Of a stretch of 64,000 nt of DNA, positions 55,439 to 64,000 are shown one piece after another. Made by a program: the position numbers and the translations under genes. The notes under the pieces are model-generated. The model did no database searches. It worked only from the letters and a program-made list of their open reading frames with translations, and was not told the DNA's origin. Numbering within the stretch: the first letter of the stretch is position 1; each line of letters starts with the position of its first letter. Origin of the DNA: Costus lasius (taxonomy: Eukaryota; Streptophyta; Magnoliopsida; Zingiberales; Costaceae); contig JANVAS020000239.1 of NCBI GenBank assembly GCA_027563935.2, forward strand, positions 1,860,001 to 1,924,000. The letters are read 5' to 3'.

Positions 55439-57165
55439 ATGACTTTTCAGAGAGCACTGTGCGATTTAGGGGCAAGCGTCAGCATCATGCCGTTATCATT
55501 GTGCAAAAAGCTGGATTTGGGTGATTTAAAATCGACTAGTATTTCTTTGCAGCTTGCTGACAGATTAGTTCGATGTCCAGTGGGTATTTTAGAGGATGTA
55601 CCCATTAAAGTAGCAGACTATTTTATTCCTGCTGACTTTGTTGTGTTAGACATTGATGAGGATGACAAACTTCCTATTATCTTAAGAAGGCCTTTTCTTG
55701 CTACGGCCGGTGTTGTCATCGATGTTAAAAATGGGAAACTTGATTTAAACATCGATGGCAATGATATTCAATTTGACCTGTCTAACTCTCTTAAAAAACC
55801 TTCTCTTGTAGGTACATGTCACAGCGTGGATATAATTGAATAGACTGTCCAGCAATCCGAGCCACCTGGGAGAAAGAGAGATCCATTAGAGCTCGCCCTT
55901 ATTGAAGTTGTTGATGAAAATAGTAAAGGGGAAGTTGAGAACTACGTTGCCCTACTTGATGCAAACCCAGACTTGAGAGCGGAACTAGGAGTAAATCAAG
56001 AGGAAGATGGACAAAAGAGAATCGAGCTCAAAAGTTTACCCAAAAATTTGAAATATGAATTCCTGGGTGAAAATTTTACTTACCATGTGATAGTTAGCGC
56101 TGAATTGGATGCGGAACAGACTAAATTACTTTTGCAAGAACTCCGTCTACACAGGAAGGTAATTGGATACTCTCTTGATGATATTAAAGGTATTAACCCA
56201 TTTATTTGCATGCACAGGATCTTGTTGGAGGAGAATAGTAAGCCATTTGTGGAATGCCAGCGCCGACTCAACCCGCACTTAAAAGAGGTAGTGAAGAAGG
56301 AGGTGTTTAAATTGCTAGATGCTGGCATGATCTACCTGACCTCAGATAGCTCTTGGGTTAGTCCGGTTCATGTGGTCCCCAAAAAGGGAGGCGTCAAGGT
56401 TGTTAAGACTGACATAGACGAGTTGATAACGACACGCACAATTATAGGACACAGGATGTGCATCAATTACAGGAAGTTGAACTCTGCGACGAGAAAAGAC
56501 CATTTTCCTCTTCCTTTCATTGACCAGATGCTTGATAGATTAGCTCATAATTCTTACTTTTGTTTCTTGGACAGAGCAAAAATCGAAATCATTGATAACC
56601 TCAAGCCGCCAACATCTGTAAAAGGGATTAGAAGCTTTCTGGGACATGCTGGCTTCTACCGACGCTTTATTAAAGACTTCTCTAAGATAGCTCGCCCCTT
56701 GACTAATTTACTTGCTAAAGATTCCATCTTTTGCTTTGACAGGGATTACGAGGAAGCTTTCGTGAAACTCAAAGAAGTATTAACTACCGCTCCAATAATT
56801 CAACCTCCAGACTAGTCCCTTCCTTTTGAACTGATGTGCGACGCCAGTGACCATCCAGTGGAGGCGGTGTTAGGGCAAATGAAGGACAAGAAGCTTCACA
56901 CCATTTATTATGCCAGTCGAATGCTCGACGATGCCCAGATAAACTGTGCGACCACAGAGAAAGAGCTAATAGCAATAGTCTTCGCTTTTGATAAATTTTG
57001 TTCATATTTAGTCAATTCAAAAGTAATTATTTTCACTGACTATGCAGCCATTAAATATTTGATCAACAAAAAGGATGCCAAGCCAAGGCTAATTCGATGG
57101 ATCCTCCTCTTACAAGAATTTGATGTGGAAATTAGAGATAAGAAGGGGAGTGAAAATCTTGTAGC
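55439..57165 (+). pseudogene. Athila/Tat-type protease, RT (palm deleted) and RNase H, truncated
   Basis: One frame with stops at 55841 and 56813. Protease shows CDLGASVSIMPLS (the DLGA variant common in Athila/Tat). RT begins normally (SPVHVVPKKGG, RMCINYRKLNSATRKDHFPLPFIDQML, YFCFLD) and jumps at about 56573 straight to the thumb/connection region (AKIEIIDNL...IRSFLGHAGFYRRFI). The palm with the catalytic F/Y-x-D-D has been deleted in frame. RNase H follows: [34 protein letters not shown]. It stops in ENLVA, where copia I enters at about 57166. Confidence 0.9.
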
Positions 57166-58837
57166 TATAGGGAACCCCTTTCATGAGGGGTGCGAAACCC
57201 TAAAGTGGCGCAACATGATAGGCAGCCGATTCAAGGGTCGAAGAGCATGCATTATATGATCAACTTTCGAAACATGAATAGAGAAGATGCGATTCATACC
57301 ATAGCCATTTCAAGATGGCGCCTTGGAAGCAAGAGAACAACGAAGGTCTCCTCCAAATCGTCACACACAAGATGAGCGACGGCTTGCTTCTTGTCGTCCC
57401 TTGTGCTAGCAAGGATCGACCAAGATGTCTTTGATCGAAAGGAAAGGGATGGAGATGTCGATCTCTCTTGGCCGAATCTTCCTCTATGCTTCAAGTTGTC
57501 GCCGCACAACAAAGAGTGTCGAGAGGAATGAGTTTGAGTGACGAGAATAGAGAACCCTCTATTCGAACGTGGGCCATCTCCAAGTGGAGATCATGGTTAC
57601 TAAAAATAGCAACCACTCATCACTCCAATGTTCACGCCAAGTAAACATGTCGCCACGCCTTGAACCATGCGCTCATTTCATGAGCTGGTTCAATTTGGTT
57701 CGGTTTAAGAACCAATCAAGCCAAGCAATCAAGTCTAGATCTCAAATAAACCCTAAGGCTCCAGATCTAACCGTTGATCTCTTGATGCTTCTGATCTCAC
57801 CGATCTAGCATCTATTCTCTCGATCGAAGCTTACCGATCTCAAGCCCTAATCAATCAAACATGATCAGACCAGATCTCACTTACAATCAGAGATCAAATC
57901 CCTTTAAACTGAACTTAAACAATTCAGTCCACACGATCTGACTTAAGTAAGCCATATCATCAAATTGTGCGACCCTGAGGGTTTCCTTTAAATGTCGGTA
58001 ACGATAACTCACGTCATCACGATCAGTGAGGGGTATCTAGCAACACATCACTATCTCCCGATATAAAGGAAAGAGTCTTCCAAGACTACACCCAAAATAC
58101 AGCACAAGTGTGAATCAACTTCACTAAGCATACATATTTCCTTTGCCACTGGATGTTCTTATTGGACAAGCGTGTCAAGCTTGTAATTCCAATATGATGA
58201 GCATGATTAGATCAGATGATCACAGTCACCCGGGTATGGCCATACACTTTCTCAATCATCTCATCCAGGGGGCCCTTTAGAACATCGCACTCCTTAAACA
58301 AGGAGACGGCAATCCTATGTCTATCACTAGTGCCCTAACATGACTCAAGCTCATCATCCAAGATAGTCTATAATCATTATGTTTCAAATGATATTGAACT
58401 ACCTCAAAACAATGACAATCATCATTTAGAAAACACAAGTGATCTCAAGTCAGAGGAAATGTGCCACTTGTTACAATCAAGGATTATTCACATTGTGACA
58501 AGCAACTGAATATCCTAGTAGGGTCTGTCCGGTACATCCAATGTACCCATGAGTCTACATCTTATTCCATGCTCGAAGCATCCTATAAGATTAGAACACA
58601 TATTAGTCTTAACCGTATCAAGGCTGTCTCATGTTAACCAAGATACATCGACTAAGGACATAATAGCATGTCAGCCCAGCTGAACAGCTTTGAGACATTA
58701 TTCAGAAGTACATTTATTACAGCAGACAAGGTAACAAACTGAATAATAACCATGCCTTTATAAACACAAGAGTTTATTACATGATACTGATACAATCCTT
58801 AGGCCTCAAACATTAGCCTTAAGGGCATACCCCAACA
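57166..58837 (-). repeat. Copia I 3' LTR
   Basis: About 1672 bp, ending CCCCAACA. The left end is placed at TATAGGGAACCCC by comparison with TGTAGAAACCCC and TGAAGGAACCCC in sister LTRs, implying a TG-to-TA change, so the start is certain only to a few bases. TATA-like motif at 58061-58070. Confidence 0.88.
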
Positions 58838-58846
58838 ATCTCCCAC
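58838..58846 (-). other. Copia I polypurine tract
   Basis: Sense GTGGGAGAT next to the 3' LTR. Confidence 0.85.
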
Positions 58847-58857
58847 TTGCACTTAAT

Positions 58858-61800
58858 CTAATGGTTGAGAAATCTCAAACCCATATTATTACAGTGCTTC
58901 TCATGCTTATGCTGCGCCAGAGGCTTGGTAAGCGGGTCTGCCAGATTGTCATCTGTATGAACCTTGCAGATTTTGATCTCGCCACGATCTATGATCTCCC
59001 TGATCAAATGAAACCGTCTCTGTATGTGCTTGGACTTCTGGTGCGACCGTGGTTCCTTTGCCTGTGCGATAGCTCCAGCGTTATCACAGAAGATAACCAA
59101 AGGATCTGCACTCGAAGGAACAACACCAAGTTCTCACACGAACTTACGAATCCACACTGCCTCCTTAGATGCTTCCGAGGCTGCAACATACTCGGCTTCT
59201 GTTGTGGAATCAGCAACAGTTGACTGTTTGAAACTTTTCCACACCACTGCTCCTCCATTCAAGCTAAAAACATAGCCTGATTGCGATCGGAAATCATCCT
59301 GGTCTGATTGGAACGAAGCGTCAGTATATCCCTCAATACTGAGTTCTTCCTGACCACCATATACCAAGAACTTATCTTTGGTCCTCCGCAGATATTTTAA
59401 GATGTTCTTGACTGCAATCTAGTGTGCCACTCCCGGATTACTTTGGAACCGACTGGTCACGCTTAACCCGTAAGCGACGTCTGGGCGAGTACACAACATC
59501 GCATACATAATGGACCCAATAGCCGAAGCATAAGGCGTATTGTCCATTTCATCCTTCTCAGTCTGTGTTTGTGGACACTGACTCTTCGAAAGATTCAGAC
59601 CATGTCTGACTGGAAGATATCCTCGTTTAGAATTCTCTAAATGAAATCTCTCTAGGACTTTATCGATGTAAGTACTCTGGCACAACCCGAGAAGCCTCTT
59701 AGATCTATCCCTGTAGATCTTCACACCTAATACATAGGCTGCTTCTCCTAAATCTTTCATCTGGAAACATTTCCTTAACCATGCCTTAACCGCATGCATT
59801 TCAGGAATGTCATTTCCAATGATCAAGATGTCATCGACGTAGAGGACCAGGAAGGTAATCACGCTCCCACTAAACCTCTTATATACACACGGGTCATCCT
59901 TGTTCTTGATGAAACCAAATTCAGTGACTGATTCATCAAAACGAATATTCCAGCTTCTAGATGCTTGTTTAAGTCCATAAATAGACTTCTTTAACTTGCA
60001 TATTTTATGACGATCTGATGGATTAGTGAAACCTTCAGGTTGTGTCATATACACATCCTCATCCAGATTTCCATTAAGGAAAGCTGTTTTCACATCCATT
60101 TGCCAGATCTCATAATCATAATATGCTGCTATCGCAAAAAGAATCCGAATAGACTTAAAACTAGCTACAAGTGAGAAAGTTTCATCATAATCTATCCCGT
60201 AGATTTGTTTGAAACCTTTCGCAACTAGCCTGCCTTTATAGGTAACCACGTTACCATCCATGTCAATCTTCTTCTTGAAGATCCATTTACAGCCTATAGG
60301 GATAACTCCCGGAGGCGGATCAACCAAATCCCAGACTTGGTTATCTGACATGGAGTCCATCTCGGCGCGCATAGCTTCAAGCCATCTTGCTGACTCCGGT
60401 CCACTGACCGCATCCGCATAAGTGAGGGGTTCATCATTATCAATGTAGACTCCGTCATAGCGCTCAGGTTGACGATGAATCCTTCCCGATCTTCGCGGTT
60501 CCCGTGATATCTGAGCCTCAGGTTGTTCAAAAACCTGTTCTACCAGCTCAGGCTCATCCAACTGTGCTTGAGCACTTTGTCCTTCTTCTGGATTCTCATC
60601 CAACTTTATTTCTCTCCCACTGGCCTCTTGCAGAAGAAACTCCTTCTTAAGAAATATGGCCATCCGAGCAACAAATACCTTGTTCTCTTTGGGATCGTAG
60701 AAATAATAACCCTTAGTTTCCTTAGGGTAACCGACAAAGATGCATTTGTCAGATCTGCTCTCTAGTTTCCCAGAGGCGAGCTTTTTGACATAAGCCTCGC
60801 AGCCCCAGATCCTGATAAATGTCAAGCTCGGCTGTTTCCCATACCATAACTCATATGGAGTCTTAGAAACTGCCTTGGATGGCACTCGGTTTAGTACCTT
60901 TGCAGCTGTCTCCAGTGCAAATCCCCAAAAGGAGTAAGGAAGAGTAGCCTGACTCATCATAGAACGAACCATATCAAGTAGAGTTCTATTTCTCCTCTCG
61001 GACACACCATTCCATTGCGGTGTTCCTGGCGGAGTGAGCTGTGAGATAATCCCACACTCCTTCAAATAGTCAGTAAATTCTTGACTTAGGTATTCCCCAC
61101 CTCGATCAGAACGAAGTGCCTTGATATTTCGGCCTAGCTGATTCTGTACTTCATTCTTGAACTCTTTGAACTTGTCAAAAGATTCACTTTTATGTCTCAT
61201 TAAATAGACATACCCATATCTACTGAAATCATCAGTAAAGGTAATGAAGTATTGATAGCCACCTCTGGCATGTTTATTAAATGGCCCACACACATCACTG
61301 TGTATAAGGTCAAGTAAACCTGAAGCCCTTTGACCTTTGTTAGGAAAAGGTGACTTCGTCATTTTACCCATTAAACAAGCCTTGCATGTATCAATCTCCT
61401 CACAGGAGAATGATCCCAGCAGTCCATTATCATGCAACCGCTTAATGCGCTTCTTGTTAATATGGCCTAAACGACTATGCCATAGCAAGGTGCTGTCATC
61501 AGCATTCTTGGCTTTCTTAATATCAACATTTTGTATAGAACTTTCCATGTCCAACATGTATAATCCATTGTTAATTGAACCAGATGCATAAACAATATTA
61601 TCTAAAGATAAAACACACTTTGAAATATTGCATTCAAAGGAAAAACCCTTCCTGACAAGAGCAGGAATGGAGATAATATTTTTAGTAATACTGGGAACAA
61701 AGTAACAACTATTTAATTCTAATACAATTCCAGATGGCAAAGAGATGAAATAGTCTCCTACAGCAACAGCAGCAACCCGTGCCCCGTTTCCAACGCGTAG

Positions 61801-62739
61801 GTCCACCTCATGCTGTCCCACCTGTCTTCTTCTATTGAGTTCCTGTACATTTGAACAAATGTGAACTCCACATGCAGTGTCCAACACCCATGATATAGAA
61901 GAAGATGAAAGCATGACTTCCGTCACGTAAATACCTGAGCCAGAAGCAATGCTTCCCCTCTTGTCTCCTTGGAGCGCTTTACAGTCCTTTTTCCAGTGAC
62001 CCAGCTGGCCACAGTGGAAACACCTGTATTCCTTGGACCGCTTAACCTTTTGCTTCAGAGCCTTGCTGTAATTCTTGACAGGGGTCTTGCCCTTCTTCCC
62101 CTTCTTCTTGTTCCTAGAAGGAACCATTAAGACAGAGGTCGAAGGCTTTCCCTTCAGAGTTTCCTCAGTAGTCAAGAGCATATTCAGCAGCGCTGCCGGA
62201 GTACAATCGATTTTGTTCATATTAAAGTTAATAATGAACGCGTCGAATGAAGGCGGGAGAGACTGCAGAATAATATCTACAGCGAGCTCCTGATTGATGG
62301 TATGCCCCAGTTTCTCTAGAGCTTCCTTGTGCCCAATCATCTTGAACACATGAGCTCCCACTGGGCTCCCTTCAGCCAGTTTGCTCTAAAAGAAAAGCTT
62401 TGTCAGATTATAGCGTTCTGTCCTCGCCTGTGCAGCATACAGCATCTTGAGGTTCGCTATCATGTCTATAGCAGACATATCCTCATGCTGACGCTGCAGC
62501 GGTGGCGTCATAGACGCTAGCATCAGGCAAGCGACATCAATGCTATCATTGACATGCTTTTCATAGGCTTCCCGAACTGCCCTTGCGGCGTTCGGAGCGG
62601 GCTGAGGCGGTATAGCCGTCTCGAGGACATACAGTTTCCTCTCTGCCTTAAGAACAATCTTAAGGTGTCCAAACCAGTCTGAGAAGTTTGGCCCAGCAAA
62701 CTTCTCCCTTTCCAGTAGGGATCGCACATTGAAGCTCAT
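58858..62739 (-). pseudogene. Copia I gag-pol polyprotein with three in-frame stops
   Basis: ATG at 62739 to TAG 58858, 1294 codons in one frame with no frameshift. Stops: TAG 62386-62388 (gag, CAG in sisters), TAG 59419-59421 (Trp codon in sisters, just before RNase H) and TGA 59134-59136 (AGA in sisters, in RNase H). The uninterrupted middle part (59419-62361) holds the CCHC knuckle (first residues RCFHCGQLGHW), protease, integrase HHCC/DDE and RT with YVDD. Some conserved sites are altered (FSPVAMF reads FSLVASF). Not functional as written. Confidence 0.94.
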
Positions 62740-64000
62740 GGTGTTCGTTGCTGTAGGTATCTACAACAATGCAAGAACAGCAAGGTCAGTATCAATGTTA
62801 AGAATCAATCAGGACTTAAGAAAGATTCTTTTTCTCACTATTTTATCTGACTAAAAAATCCATTAAACAGTCCGAAAGAGTAAACACTCTTTTAGTGAGA
62901 TGGGATCCAGATTTCATACTTGGTCTCCGCGTCCCGCTCAAGCGAGATAAGGTGCACAGAGAGTACAAGCACTAATTTCTGGTAGGCAGTCCCTGCCGAT
63001 CGCCAACCCGTGTGATACCCCTTCATCTGGGCAATCCAGCAGACTGTGCCAACTGAGTTGGTACAACACAGTCTCTGACCCCACAGATGGCTGCCTCCAT
63101 GTGCTACCATATGCGCCACATATGTAGCCTACATGGTCAAGCTGACCCGACCTACTCCCTGGACCACCACGTGCTATGCTGAGCAACGAGAAGCGATAAA
63201 TCCCTTCTCTGTAACACGCAGGTGTAATCCCGCACCGTCTGAAGATAGATGGACGTGCCCACTGAGTGGGTACAACACGGCTCCAACGATAGTCAGAACA
63301 GTGAGGTTTCGCGTCAGAAGGCTTACGAGCTTGATATTTAGCGTTGGATTTTAACGGTCTTTTATCTTCTTGACTATCATGCATTTCCTATGGTGATAGC
63401 AGAAGATAAACTAATCATGCAATTCTAATATTTAAACAATAAAAGAAAGCATGGATCTTATGTGGTAAACGCCCATGAAACCTAAGTAAGACCTTAATTA
63501 ACTTAAGTCTTCACTTGTTTTTCTTCATGGGTCTTTAGCTGCTCATTTGGCCCAAACGAGGGCCCAAGAGCCATCTGCAGCTCAGGTGCGCCTACCAGGG
63601 AAAATGCGCCTGGTCCCAGAGTCGAACCCTGGACCTCCCACCTGGTCAAGCCACTGCTGCATGCGCCTCTGCCAAGTGTGCTCTGTGCTCTTGTCTGATT
63701 AATTTACAAATTAATCTATCTAGACAAGATTGACTCGCAGGTCAATTACATTTTATAAATTAAATAGAAGGTGATACGCAGATCACAATTAAAAATAATT
63801 TACAAAATAATTCCAGGCACGCAGGCCCCAGCACAGCACACATTAAACATGGGCAGCCCACATAAGACTAAATAAACATACATATGGCATCATACATCAT
63901 GTGATCCAATCATGAAAAATAAAATTTTTGAAAAACCCCATTGAGATTAATTTTATTTTTCCTTATTAGCCTTACTACCTTACAACGGTCCATTACTAGG
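62740..64000 (-). other. Copia I 5' leader, truncated by window
   Basis: Non-coding. The 75-codon sense frame is at 62892-63119, and the hairpin block is at 62980-63279. A segment at about 63600-63640 (CAGAGTCGAACCCTGGACCTC) resembles a tRNA T-arm-like motif, but no cloverleaf can be built around it, so no tRNA is called. Confidence 0.78.
62980..63279 (-). promoter_or_regulatory. Structured leader RNA block, copia I
   Basis: Hairpin a GGCAG-TCC-CTGCC (62985-62997), as in D. Hairpin b outer stem AGACTGTG/CACAGTCT (63041-63048, 63067-63074). Hairpin c GAGAAG...CTTCTC. Hairpin d CGTG-CCCAC-TGA-GTGGG-TACAA-CACG (63254-63279). Confidence 0.57.

Larger units (their letters stand above)
52975..57165 (+). 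mobile_element. Athila/Tat-type Ty3/gypsy element, decayed and truncated
   Basis: Plus-strand remnant with 5' LTR tail, tRNA-Asp-type PBS, gag, protease, RT and RNase H. The left side is cut by element F and the right by copia I. Many stops and an RT deletion mark it as the oldest layer. Integrase, any env-like region and the 3' LTR are not in the window. Confidence 0.88.
57166..64000 (-). mobile_element. Copia I: Ty1/copia element, right end outside window
   Basis: Minus-strand member of the A/B/D family with 3' LTR, purine tract, whole gag-pol region and most of the 5' leader. The PBS and 5' LTR lie beyond 64000. Three nonsense codons and one codon deletion (YIIDND to YIDND near 60444) make it older or less constrained than A and B. 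Confidence 0.93.

Noticed and set aside
63600..63640. tRNA-like T-arm sequence (GAGTCGAACCCTGGACCTC)
   Set aside because: No acceptor, D-arm or anticodon arm can be placed around it. It may be an old tRNA-derived fragment but is not supported as a gene.

Overview
This 64 kb window looks like intergenic DNA from a large, repeat-rich plant genome, most likely a flowering plant. The species cannot be read from the sequence. No host gene, tRNA, rRNA or CRISPR array was found. Essentially every base belongs to LTR retrotransposons nested inside one another. Plant origin is inferred from the element types (Ty1/copia elements primed by initiator Met-tRNA, Ty3/gypsy chromoviruses, and an Athila/Tat-type gypsy with a tRNA-Asp-type primer site), the very long LTRs and the depth of nesting.

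Layout, left to right. (1) 1-599: end of a copia LTR (element C). (2) 600-27760: a plus-strand gypsy chromovirus (gypsy1). Its 5' LTR is split by copia A (2279-11466, minus) and its gag by copia B (12396-21567, minus). (3) 27761-27978: the tail of a plus-oriented copia LTR (G) into which gypsy1 inserted. (4) 27979-28548, 36452-36632 and 47456-48199: three pieces of the 5' leader of an older copia-like element E, separated by a second gypsy chromovirus (gypsy2, 28549-36451, plus) and by copia D (36633-47455, minus). Copia D is itself interrupted by a solo LTR H (41479-43213, plus). (5) 48200-50127: LTR of E. (6) 50128-52974: leader and LTR of a related element F. (7) 52975-57165: decayed Athila/Tat-type element (plus). 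(8) 57166-64000: copia I (minus), inserted in the Athila RNase H region and running off the window.

Relative order of insertion follows from the nesting: Athila first, then F in its LTR, E in F's leader, G in E's leader, gypsy1 in G, and A, B and C in gypsy1. Gypsy2 and D hit E's leader, H hit D, and I hit Athila. Five-base target-site duplications are visible for A (GTATT), B (ATTTA), D (TTCGG), H (GGAGC) and gypsy2 (AAGCC). LTR pairs of A and B differ by only one or two bases by eye, while gypsy1, gypsy2 and D pairs differ by roughly 0.7-1%, which agrees with the nesting.

The copia elements A, B, D and I are one family with a 1294-1295-codon gag-pol frame (gag with a CCHC knuckle, protease, integrase, reverse transcriptase, RNase H). 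Each copy seen is broken by one to three nonsense codons, so none is autonomous as written. The most interesting non-coding structure is a ~300-nt block in their ~1.9 kb 5' leader. It holds four small hairpins, two with the same bulged architecture and at least one with a compensatory base-pair change between copies. The diverged element E carries comparable hairpins. LTR families that otherwise look unrelated also share a set of short conserved blocks.
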